Source: Syngnathus acus (lineage: Eukaryota; Chordata; Actinopteri; Syngnathiformes; Syngnathidae). From it: a DNA stretch of 64,000 nucleotides. Where the stretch lies: NCBI RefSeq assembly GCF_901709675.1, contig NC_051106.1:3978001-4042000 (forward strand). The letters run 5' to 3'. The translations under genes and the position numbers were made by a program. The notes beneath the pieces were generated by a model. That model was not told where the DNA came from and made no database searches. It saw only the letters and a program-made list of their open reading frames with translations. Shown here piece by piece: positions 44,101-55,500 of this stretch (the first letter of the stretch is position 1; each line of letters starts with the position of its first letter).

Positions 44101-46489
44101 TTTCTGACTTTTGTTGACTTTCATTTCATTGTTTACCACCAACATTTGTTAGTTTGACATCTTCCTCCTAATTCTCACACTACAGTATCTACATTTTCAT
44201 TTATATTGTAGATTTTCTTTTACGTTATGACTGCACGTTTGATAGACTTCAAGAGCATTTTGGTATTCAACTAGCCTTGTCTTTGTCTTTTTATGTTTCC
44301 AATATTTCCTCTTTTTTCTGTATTGTTTTTAGTCTTCAAAACTCCCCCGTCAGCTCTGTGTCAGGTAGTGACTGTGAGAGTGTGTCGGTCACCACATGTA
44401 GTCTATCCAGCAGTGTTTACACTCCCAGGTAACTATAAGCAGCATCATATGCTAGTGGAGTAGTTTTATTTTAGTATCGGGCCAAAGCAGCAGATGATGT
44501 TTTCTTTCAGTCTTCGTTTATGATATTCAGATGTCTTTGGTGTCTTAAATCTCAACATCTTCGCTCAATGAAATATGAATGGAAGTTGTGAATTATGTAA
44601 GGACAATTGAAGGTACAAACAGCCTCTCCTGCTCTGTCTCCCGTCGTTTCCCCGCAGTCCCGTCAGCAGCCTTACTCCCAGCTCAGGCACGTCCGAGGAC
44701 CTGGACCATGAGGATATCCGGCTGGCTCTACAAGATGCCAAGATAGCTGCCCGAAATAAAATTCGCTCACGCTTCCACAGTAGCAGCGACCTCATTCACC
44801 GGCTCTTTGTCTGCATATCGGGTAAGGCCTTGCACAGACGCTTAAGATGTGTACACACACGCAAACTTGATGTTTGATGTATTACTAAGACTAACCTGTA
44901 TGAGGCAGTGTGGTGCCGCCAGACATCCACACTGCCCCCAAAATGAATATGAAAAAGTTGCTCGATAGTTAATTGATAAAATAAAAAATAAAAATTATTA
45001 AATGTATATTTGAAGTAGATTAATAATAGTTTTACAATAAATCAACCAACAACAAAAAAAAGAAATAAAAATGTTTTAAATTTATAAAAAAAATATTAAA
45101 TGTATATTTGAATTAGATTAATAAAAGTTTTACAATAAATCAACCAACAAAAAAAATTGAATTAAAAAATGTTAGGAATGAAAATGCTTGCATTGATGCA
45201 ACAAATATTATAGGAAAGAATAAAGCAGACTAAACTTTGCCGCTGCATTAGTCAAACGCTCAACACACCCATTTGCTCTTCTATTTTTGTCCGGCCGATC
45301 TTCCTAATTTGCCTGTTGTTCCATTTCACTTTGTCATCGAGTCTGTGGCTCGGCCCAACTCTATGTTGACCACATAATGATTGGCCATCAAATATTGAAC
45401 AGTTTTACCATTTACAAATACCATCCTGACTATTTTCCGAGCAGATCGTGAAAGGAAAAAAAAAAAACCCACACCACAGGATAATTGCGCAGGATCATCT
45501 TTCAGAGACGTCCGAGAATTGGGCCTTTGCTGACTTTGATTACAAGGAAGCGGAAATGTTGCCCAAGGCGTGTACCCTACTTTGACTTTACCTGCCTTCT
45601 TCTCATTATTTCAATTTCTTCTTTTGTGGGATGTAGGTGTTGCTGATCAGCTGCAGACAAACTACGCCAGTGACCTTCGCAGCATTCTCAAGACACTATT
45701 TGAGGTTATGGCAACAAACTTTGAGCAGGGAGACAACGAGCAAAAGAAAGGTAAGGATAGTGTCTTGCGCATGCATTATTTAAATGCAACTTGGGGGAAA
45801 AGGAAAAAATCAATTCATACCCAACTTGATCTATTTTCTGTGTTGCCTAGCAGGCCCTGTTCTACGAAGTGCAGTGCTCGAGGACTGCGCTCTCTGTCAG
45901 GAGACCATTTCCTCATCAGAATTGGCAGCCAAGGCCCGTGAGGGACAGTTTGAAGGTCAGCACAAACTCCAAGTTGAAATGTCAGCCCGTCCTCTTCGGA
46001 TGAAGCCAGACCGAGGCCCTCTTTGTGGAAATCTGACCGCACACTAAGTGGCATGAGCAAACAACTTTTAGCTAGGATTCCAAGTCAATGGTGTTGCAAT
46101 CACGCAGACAAGAAACCTCAATGGTCAGACTCCTCCATACTTAGTGGATTGAACTTTTTTTTGTTGTGGCGTCCGTCGTAGATCCTCCTGACTGGGTTCC
46201 AGATGAAGTATGCAGCTCCTGTATCGCGTGCAAGGCTCCTTTCACCGTCATCCGCAGGAAACATCACTGTCGAAGCTGTGGAAAGGTACGATCCATTCCT
46301 CCCCTCAATGTGGTGATCCCACAAAGCCCTAACGTGTGTTGCCTTTGCTCCTCTCAGATCTTCTGCTCTCGCTGCTCCTCCCACTCGGCTCCGTTGCCTC
46401 GATACGGCCAGATGAAGCCCGTGAGGGTGTGCACGCACTGCTATATGTTTCACGTCACGCCTTTCTACAGCGACAAGGCCAACATTTGA
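32171..46489 (+). CDS. zfyve28: Lateral signaling target protein 2 homolog (zinc finger FYVE domain-containing 28)
   Basis: Fourteen exons, 1010 aa: 32171-32206, 39685-39825, 41491-41628, 41738-41940, 42049-42138, 42221-42310, 42385-42486, 42566-44083, 44333-44428, 44658-44821, 45637-45750, 45851-45955, 46182-46285, 46358-46489. The start [20 protein letters not shown] and the conserved N-terminal helical region ([66 protein letters not shown]) are Lst2-specific. One 1.5-kb exon encodes the acidic, disordered middle with conserved islands ([34 protein letters not shown]). The C-terminus is a complete FYVE finger: WVPD, eight zinc cysteines, RRKHHCR and RVC, ending FYSDKANI. Lst2 binds endosomal PI3P and, when not monoubiquitinated, promotes EGFR degradation. 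It is longer than human (about 887), mainly in the middle exon. Exon 12 has a TAGCAG double acceptor. Intron 1 is 7.5 kb. Confidence 0.95.
32302..32325. repeat. (TTCGG)n pentanucleotide microsatellite
   Basis: Four to five tandem TTCGG units lie just inside zfyve28 intron 1. Confidence 0.85.
34741..34795. repeat. Short dispersed fish repeat fragment
   Basis: GTCGAGTCAAATTTATTTATATAGCTCTTAATCAC-type phrase (first and last parts visible at 34749-34785). It recurs widely in teleost genomes next to unrelated genes. Only the edge of an element seems to be present. Confidence 0.4.
40085..40370. repeat. Interspersed repeat fragment in zfyve28 intron 2
   Basis: Starts near GTCAGGAACGGGGTGGAGGA and includes CAGGGTTTATTGCAGAAACC, then A-rich CAAAACCAAAAGGACAGACC and GCGTGACAGTGAGACATGCA. 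This arrangement, ending in GGCATGACAACG, recalls a high-copy non-autonomous element of fish genomes. Its composition differs from the flanking intron. Family and strand are uncertain; no coding domain is visible. Confidence 0.45.
44997..45165. repeat. Two-copy AT-rich tandem duplication, 98-bp unit
   Basis: ATTAAATGTATATTTGAA at 44997 recurs at 45095. Both are followed by GATTAATAA(T/A)AGTTTTACAA and AATCAACCAAC. It lies in intron 10 of zfyve28. Confidence 0.8.
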
Positions 46490-48650
46490 AACACGGCGAG
46501 AGCAACGACTATGCGACGATGCCTTCACAGTCGACGTACGTGCTCGGGAAGTGAGAAGGCGGGGAAGAAACCCAGGGAAGGTCTCGCCTGTTTCCGCTGT
46601 TGTTTGCTGGAAGGGGAAACAAATGCAGGCGCTATTCACACATGTGAAGGTGTAAAAGCGGGAGGGCGATGAGGCAACCGCAGACTTTGAACTGGTATTG
46701 CGCAGCACAACATGAAAACAGGCCATTTTAGGAGTTTTATTGCTTCTCATGTACAAATGAATGAACTTCCTATTCTACAGCGAGCTTCCAACATTTGTGC
46801 CAGAGCTCCCACGGGACTCGGATTAGTCAAAGAATGTAAGTCATGATAAGTATGTAAATAAGGATCATTCTGGTCATAACCATACCACAATGTCGGCTGT
46901 TGCTACTCACACGGAAACTGGTCAGAAATCCTCCTCACGCTTCCAGTCGCATTTACACAATAGTGCTAAGAGCTAGCTAGCTTTTGTATTGGAATTTTGG
47001 CACGCTTTCGATGGCAGTGAATGTTCACGGGGACGAAACTTTATGGGCTGTGCCCATTGTGCACTTTGGGTGCTTCTCTGCTTATTTAATGGATAAAAGG
47101 GATCTCATAGTTATCACCATCTAGTCTGGAACGCCCTCTAGTGGAGAGTTGACCTCTTCAATTTTTAAGCACGATCGGGAAGCCTTCTTGCAGACTGCAA
47201 GGTTACTCGTTGCTTTTTTTTCCCTCATTCTAGTGCAATATTTTGACTACTGTAACCAAACAAGCCATTTTATTAGCTAAATGATTTACATGTAGATGCT
47301 AGCTTGAGGTACGTCACACTCGACACACGCCCGTCTCATTTGCATACCAAGTGCTCTCTGCTAAATATTCCTGCTTCTTTTGGCAGTGAAAAGTAATCTT
47401 CCTTTCTGTTATAGAATATCGGGTATATGAGAGTGGGCATTGTGTCATTTTGCTGTAACTCAAAGCAGCTTCTCAGGCATTTCATAATCAGGAACACACT
47501 ACTGTTGGAGCCGTCGTATTGCCCTTAAAATTTAACCTCACTTCGGAAGGGTTCTGCTTTTTCTTTTATAAAGAATAAAAAACGGCATATGGAGAGCTAT
47601 ATCAATTGTATGTATATAAACAGGGAATCATGCAGTAATTTAAAGGCGGAATATTCTATGATTTCAGAGCTTGGTCTTATTTTGTAATATTACACCACAT
47701 TTCCTTGATGGGTGTAGTGTTCATTTTTTTTAAAACAATAGTTTTAAATGCAATGTAAACTGAAATAAATGTTTTTTTCAGTTTAAATCTTTTGGCTGGT
47801 CATTTTTGCTTTTTTTCTTATAATATTTTGAAGATCTAGCCAGATTCATGTTGTCCAAGTGAGCTATGGTTCCTCCCACATATTTCTAAAATAGGTAACG
47901 TTGCTTACGAAATGCATGTGTGTAACCGGTTGAATTGAATTCCACGATGGTTTATATAATCCCCTACTAAGTATTTTTATAGTTTGAATCACACTTGGAT
48001 CAGGAGAAGGATTTCATAGCCACTCCTGCTTTGAATGAGCCACTTTTAAGTCATCTAACTGCATGGGAAACGAACATTGCATATTTGAGCTCAAGCCTTT
48101 TGTAAAATAAACTTTTGGGAACTCTGGCATAGCAAATAAACCTAACGTATGACCCCTGACCCCTCCAATAACCTAGACAATATCAGATTTCATACCATTC
48201 TGCATTTGCCAGCATAAGAGTAAATAGATGGATTTTTCATCATGTGGTAAATAAGGATAAGCTATGATTGAAATATCCAAATATTGACAAAAGGTGGCAG
48301 CATTTCGTTGCCTGGTAGAAAGTAGCTTTCATCAGCACATCAGGTTTCGCCAGCTCAGCACTTAGCCAACTGTATATGTACAGTATTTCAACTATTTAAT
48401 ACTGTAAATACACTTTAAAATAAATGCAAAAACAGTTTATGATAATTTGGACAAACAGTTTTTACTGGACTCTACTTTTAAAAGTAGTGAATATATAATA
48501 TGAGGCCATCATTTGTAAATTTATACATAACTAACGGCCCTGTGCAGAAAGCCATAATTACAATTTGGCCACAAAAATGAGTTTGACACCCCTGAATAAT
48601 GCTCTTTTCCGTTAGCCTGTCTATGGCGTTTCATACAACTAGCTAGCATT
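46490..48650 (+). other. zfyve28: zfyve28 3' UTR and intergenic spacer
   Basis: No coding potential. A poly(A) signal AATAAA at 47764-47769, followed by a T/GT-rich stretch, suggests a 3' UTR of about 1.3 kb. Near 48575 the phrase GAGTTTGACACCCCTGAATA belongs to a dispersed fish repeat. Confidence 0.5.
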
Positions 48651-48659
48651 GACTTTCTT

Positions 48660-48850
48660 TCGTTGAAATTACAAATACAGAGGATATAAAAAGTCTACAC
48701 ACCCCCTTGTTCGAATGCCCAAATCTGGTGATACCAAATTGTTTTCCGCCATAAATGTGACCTATGATAACACAGTTGGAAAAAAAAAATCACGCTTCAA
48801 GAGGGGATGTAAAAATAAAAACTTAAAACCTGTTACTGTACAAAATACAA
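48660..48850. repeat. Dispersed fish repeat fragment upstream of fgfrl1
   Basis: Contains ATATAAAAAGTCTACACACC followed by TTCGAATGCC and later AAATGTGACCTATGATAACA. This word order is characteristic of a high-copy teleost repeat. It ends just before the CpG-rich fgfrl1 promoter region. Confidence 0.5.
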
Positions 48851-48859
48851 CTTTTTCCA

Positions 48860-49300
48860 CAGGGACGCATGCTGGGGCTCACTTGTCCCGGGAGTTAAAG
48901 GGTTAACGCATGCGCGTTCTCTGATTGGTCAGAAGTCTCAGCGCGCACACGCTCGACGGGCTTGCGCACGGCACGAGTCACTTGATGGTCAGAGGCGGAG
49001 AGGTAGGAAAGAGGCACGCTGGGCTCTTTTTACATATTAACATACGGTGCCGTTTTTTGGGGGGCGGTGGTATTTGGCGAGACTTGATCGTCGTTCTGTG
49101 TTTTGCTAAGTTGTTTGAATGTCATCGACAATCCATAGTGGTTACGTTTGTTTGAAAGAAGTAAAAGAAGTGGCACTTTTGATTCATGGACTCAACGCGG
49201 ACTAAAAGTGTCAAGAGGCTGGTACGGGCTTGACTTCATTCAGTCAACATCAAGGTTTGTCATCAGCATTTTTATAACGACCTATTTTTTGTCTATATGT
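48860..49300 (+). promoter_or_regulatory. fgfrl1: Probable fgfrl1 promoter and first untranslated exon
   Basis: The sequence switches abruptly to CpG-rich (GCATGCGCGTTCTCTGATTG at about 48908, then GCGCGCACACGCTCGACGGG) and includes a CCAAT-box core (ATTGG, about 48924). About 1 kb downstream a good acceptor (TTTGTTTCAG, ending 49937) precedes the first coding exon, so an untranslated exon 1 must lie upstream. This block is the best candidate. The exact transcription start and donor are not determined. Confidence 0.45.
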
Positions 49301-49949
49301 ATCATTCTGATGAAGTTAACTCTGGGGTAATGTTTGTCTTCTTACTGAAATCGAGACTCATAGTGAAAACCTCACAGGACTTTTTGTGAAGATGTAACTG
49401 TATCATCACTGGAAACAAATTGTGGAAAATATTTCACCACTTAAATCTCGTTAATACGGAACATGAACTGATTCCTGCACTCTAGTTCAACTTTGAGGAA
49501 AAACAGTCTGAAAAAGATGATTAATTTATTGAGAGCAGTTGTCACTTGTGACCATTTTCATCAGTAGAAAAATGATCAACTTTGCCTAAATATGCATCAC
49601 AGTAAAGCAGTTTGGCAACCATTAATGAACCGAGGCACATATTTTACGGCACCTCATAAAACTGCCCCCCACCCCCAAAAAAGTAACAAAAAAAGGAATG
49701 GACAGGTAAATGATTGACCTTTGTTTTCCCTGTCACTTCATGTCGCTGGCATAGATAGATAAAGAAATAAACATTATTTGTAGTTAACAATAAGAAATCA
49801 TTTGTAGTATAATTATTTTAATTAATAGCGGATAACTTCCCATGCCACACCTGGTTGATAATCACTAGTGGAGCATCATTTTGCACTCCAAGTAATATTT
49901 TCCGTTTGGAATCTCACATTGTGTTCATTTTGTTTCAGTTTGAGAGAGC

Positions 49950-52469
49950 ATGAAGTTGTGTTTGGACGCTATGGCGGTACTGAAGATTGTGCTGTTCTTC
50001 TTGGAGGCCATCTTACTGGTCCACTGTGGGCGAGGTGAGATGAATGTGAACTCTTTCGTTTATTGTGAGACTGGCACGCTTGTGTGCATGGGGGGGGGGG
50101 GGGAGTCTCAGTTAATGTTTTCACACAGAGAAGTAAGAGATGGAAAAGTAAGTTAAAAAAAACTAAAAGGAGCCCAAAATCAACACTGGCTAGGGAATGA
50201 GAGAAGGGCAAACTTGCTTCGACTCAAATGTGTGCGTGTGTGTGCGCACATTCTCCAGAGCTAAACCAAACAAACATCATCCATCAGCTTCCCAGGGTGA
50301 AAGAACACAAGTCTGTGTAGAGAATCCAGCTCTCCCGCGGCTGGCTGGCCGAGATACTGACCACAATTCACAGTTTCCCGTGCCAGGCTCAGAACATAAC
50401 TTTCTAAAGAGAACACGCAGCATGCTTGTCAACAGGTCCCCCAAGAACACGTGGATGCCATTTGTGTCATTTTACGCAGCATCACAAACATGTCCGATGC
50501 AGGAATGTGATCTCAGCTCCATTTGAGGAGGATCTGTCACAAGCGATTCAAACTTCGGAGGGGTGTCTGATACCTGCATGCAGCAGGGATGCAGGAAAGA
50601 AGTAGCGTTGGTTTAGAAGGGTGGAGGAGTGGGCGTGCGTGGGGGGGATTAGGTCCGTCGGCGCTCAGACAATGCCTCATTCACAGCGTGGCGGCCATGC
50701 CTTTGCGACACGACTAAACCGAGAGTAAACAAGTCGTTGAAGGCTAAATACGATTAGAGGCCATTTTGTGTGTTTACGGACGAACAGATGGGCCGTCAAA
50801 TCGAGCCTGTTCCTCATCATTTTTCTGTCAAAGCTCCTCAAGCAGATGTGCAGACTGATATGTAGTTGGCAAACACTCCTGGATGATCCTGAATGATCAT
50901 GTGGAAGCAGAGTCAATACAAGTTCCTGCGGCTTGATACACCGAGCCGCGTTTTACAGTCCAACGACAACAGCTCCGCTCCGACAGCATGTGAAATACAG
51001 ACCGCGGCTCCGACTCAAACCCGCTTTTCGCAGTCAGGCGAAGCCCAGAGAGGCTGTAAAACGACCCCTGTAAAACTTAACAATGCATGATGACATTTGT
51101 GACAAATGTAAATTCAATTATAAAGGGCCAGACCCCCCCCAGTTCACCTTCACCCACCTCCTCCTTTGAATTTTGCGTTGGAAACAGTAAAACGACGTCG
51201 GACGTGTCGCTTTCCTGCTGTTAGCTCAACAATGCAGCCAGGGAGGAGGCCGTAAGTTTGAGCGAAAGCATTTTAAGCCTGTCGCTGTCAGTCATCAGGT
51301 GACATCTGATCCCACACACCCCCTGTCCTTGTGGCACACAAACATATGGGCGCCCCCCCCATCCCCTCTCTCTACATCGGAAAGGCTTTGCGCCTGGCCG
51401 AGCGAGAATTGGCCCCCCTTGCACTTCCTCCACCCTGGTGCCCCAACCAGCCCCAGCAGCCGGTGGAGGTGCCCAGTGATGTGTCCCAGCACAATCTCTA
51501 ATGCGGTGACAGGATCAGAGACCACTGAAACTTTTCGGTCCTCCGTTTTCCACTGCCTGCTTGCTTTAACGAACCTCTACTTGCCATTGACGCGTCTTTG
51601 TGCTTTTGCATTGACGACCAATGTCACACGGATGTGATGTAAACTCAAGATGGGCATTGCAATGAATTAGTAAATTGTGTGAAATTGATTTATTGAGGCA
51701 AAATGGAGTCAACTGCTTGGCCACATTCCATCTCAATAAATTTACCGTTGGGGCAATCTTTCCCAATTGGCAAATTGTATATTAAAAACAGGTGAAATTT
51801 TAGGATGAAAATAAAAGCGTAACAAATGAACTTCATTTGAACTTTTTTCAAACTTTTTGAAATGTAGCTTCCCTCTGACAAAATTGTATTTGAAACATCG
51901 CAGTGGTGACTGATTGTTGTGGTTGACTGTTGAATTATTGTTAAGTGTGGTTTGGTCTTATGTCAAAAATGTGAAGAAATATGAAGAGGACGGTTCAAAT
52001 ACAAACTGAAATTGAACCGGGAAATTATTATTGGATTGTGAAATATGTTTTCCAGCTCTTTGACGAAAGCAAGTTGTGCAAAAAGTGCTAAAACAACAAC
52101 GGCGTCAACATGATTTAGTTGTCAGTACTGGCACGAAACCAAGAGTTCAGAACATTAGGAGTGATTTTTATCAAAGCCATTGCAAGCAACACTTCAATTG
52201 ATTCATTTTTCATAAATTCCCCTCGAGGAAATTTGATTAAATATCGTCAAATGCCAGTTTATACTCCAAAATCTAAACTTTGCTCCAGCAGTCCAATTTT
52301 CTTGTGTATTTTGAAAAAAAATAGCCCCGGTAGATAAACGTGTGTTCTGCACATATGTGAATGAAAAGAAAAACAGGTGTCTCCTCTGGCAAATACCACA
52401 ACACATTATTTCCTTGCATTTCAATGATCAGCAAACAATTGCTGCATCATGTGTACACACACACACGCA

Positions 52470-52526
<57 letters not shown>

Positions 52527-55500
52527 TTGTAGACATCTGGACAAGCTTAAGCGCACACTCTGCACCCCTGTCGGAAAATATACATTTTACAGCACCGTTA
52601 CATCACGCTCCCATAACAAGGAGGTATTGTGATGCACGGTATGCCAGTGGCTGTTAAAATCACGAGGCCATTTGGCAACATCCGCAGAGTTTTCCATTTC
52701 CTTTACGCATAATGAAGTGAAATTCAAAAGTAACTCAATGCCCCAAAGTCCTTGTCGTATTGGAATATCTCCTGACTAGTAAAGGGCCAAGGTAGATACT
52801 CTTTGGGAGGGGTTTGGGGGGGCAGAAAGAATAGCTTGCCTTGTGTATTATGTTTGAATATTCCATTTCAGGGTTCAGGAACGTCGCTCGTTTTCTGCTT
52901 GAGCTCCATCTGTAGGAGCGATACATCATCGCACAAGGCAGAGTCAGTCTCGCCAGCGAGTCATTGCATTTCCTCTACTTTATTACCGCTGTAAAGCTGG
53001 AGGAAGTAGGTTAACTTAATGTGCTGTTGTTAAAACAAGGCACGGACTGACCTTTCCTCACCCCCCCACCCTTCAATCTTTCTCGGCTCATCTTAGCTCC
53101 CGTTTACCGAGTGGTGGTCCATTTGCGACGAACAATGGGTGGATTATGATGTGGCCGTCCCACAGGTTGGACGGGGCAGATTAATTTGAAACACTCTTAG
53201 CAGACCGGGTGCTCAGTGTTGCTGAGGCGCCGCGGTTTAGGTATGCGTGAGAACGAGCAATATTGACCTTACGGGTTTTTTATATCTGATTGTGCAGCAT
53301 GTTTTATTAAACAAATTACCCTTGGAAACGTCTTGATAATGAGGCCATTTTTAAAGCCCCGCTCTACGTCTCCCAGAGGTGAGAACAATACGCTTGTTTT
53401 CAATCCGTGTCCATCAGCGCACGCCGCTGACCCCGGCAGTTGGCGGGCCGAGGAATGTGTCAGACTTCACCCCTCGCAGGGGAAAGAAAGGAAAGGGCTG
53501 AAGCTGTGATAAGTAGTCATAATGGAGGTCACTCGGTGTTTACTTAAGAGGGGTCATATAATCCCTTTTAGCAACACTCCTTCATTGACTGACTTAAATG
53601 GCCACTCCAATTAGCATTCATGTGGAGTTTTAACAAGGCATTGTCCACTTTCTATGTTTATCTCTCTCAGCTGTATGCTAATGCTTACTTGTTTGTATTT
53701 GGAGGAGAGAAGAGGCTGCATCCAGAGCTCATTAGTTTGGGCTGGGGATGCTTTCAGACCACACATGCTCTTGGCTGAAATGCACCAGTTAACCCCACGT
53801 GTTAATCAACGTGTCGAACAATCAACATTCAGAGGCTAACCACGCTTTTTGCCGCTTTGACTTCGGTGATCGACCAGATTTACTGGATGGACAATACGAG
53901 GCGGCCATTTGTGTACTTGACACCTGCTTGGTTTGGAGTCAGATGACAGCGGCCAATGTGAGAACCGTTCGAATGGCTGGAGGCGAGCCTGTATGCGGGT
54001 GGATGAGTGGAAATATTTTTAAAATGAATTGGCCCGTCGGTTATTGGAATTTCTTTCTGTGAAATATCAAAATTGACAGCGGTCTCAAAAACTCCAAAGT
54101 GGTCCGTTCCTACTAAAAACATTCAACTGGAACGGATTAATGGAATTTCAATTAATTTCAGTGCAGAGAATCAATTTGATATGTGAGTAAATTGAAATAA
54201 GAGCTTGGTCACCGGACAAATTGAACTCCTAAGTCAAGGTTATACTGTATTTGTATTAAATATTTTTTTTATAATATATTACAATCACTTCTGAACACAA
54301 GGAATTGAAATGTAAATGGCAAAAACCTTTTTTTTTTTTAAGTATTATTCAACAGAACTTAGTCCCTCCTTGAACTCCTAAGTCAAGGTACTACTGTATT
54401 TGTATTAAATATGTTTTTACAATATATACCAAGCACTTCTGAACACAAGGGATTGAAATGTAAATGGCAAAAACCTTTCTTTTTTTTTTAAGTATTATTC
54501 AACAGAACTCTTAGTCCCTCCCCAAAATGATGTCTCTCTCACCCATCAAAAAAAAAGAGCTGCCATCGTATTCTTAAAGAGAAATAATAAAAACACCACT
54601 GTGTTTGACTTGGCTTCACAAAATATAGCTGGCATGCAAAGAAACTACACCGTAGTCTGTAAAAACCATGACAACCTTTTGTTATCTTAAGAAAAGATGC
54701 CCAATTTGAATGATGGCAGCCTTCGGGATGTCGTCTCTGCCCAGCAGGTTCGGTGCTACCGTCATTGTGATGCTATCCAGTGCGCTTAATTTGAACTGCA
54801 GAAGCATTTCTTGCCAACTTCTGTAATTGTTTGTTTGCTGGACGTGTCATCGCCAGCTGTGACGCTTTATAGTCTCATTATCACGACGCCAAAACAAGCC
54901 AAGGAACACTGATGTACGTCATGATTCGAAAAGAATCCAAATGCGTTTCTCTGTTTGCCTCCTCACTTTGAGGCTTTTATCACTTGTTGCCTTAGCAACT
55001 AGCACACATTTATCCTCTCCGTCTTTCACGTACACACACACGCTGACCCCCCCCCCCCCCTGTTGTGCATTTAATGGTTGATTGAAAGTTATGGCCGTGG
55101 AAACAGCGACGGCTTGGCTTGGCCCGAAGAAAGCCGAGCCAGGGAACGTTCGGGATAAGAAAATTTGAATGAGGCCTCTGCTGACTTCCAGGCACCCGCC
55201 TCGCAGTTTCCTTCTTCCTCCGCAAACCCCTTTTCAGTTCACCTCTGATGAGCTTCAGTGAGACCCCACATAGCTTTTTGGCTTTTTCAATCCCATTTTC
55301 TTCTTCATTAGCGATTCTTTTGAGTGACCTCGGAAATTCTTTACCACATTGTCCCCTTTCATTGAGTTTCAATACCGTTCGGGCCAATGCTTGTCACACT
55401 TCATCAAAACAGAAGTTTTCACTGCTCAAGCGTACGCTGTCACGCTGCTCCCCGTTTCCTTCCCTAAGTGCTGCGGCAGAGGCGAAGACGGGACCCGATT

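Noticed and set aside
46118-46756. 212-codon minus-strand frame
   Set aside because: It runs antisense across two FYVE-finger exons and the intron between them, so it is not a gene.
52342-52657. Plus-strand frames with poly Thr-His
   Set aside because: Translation of the CA microsatellite.
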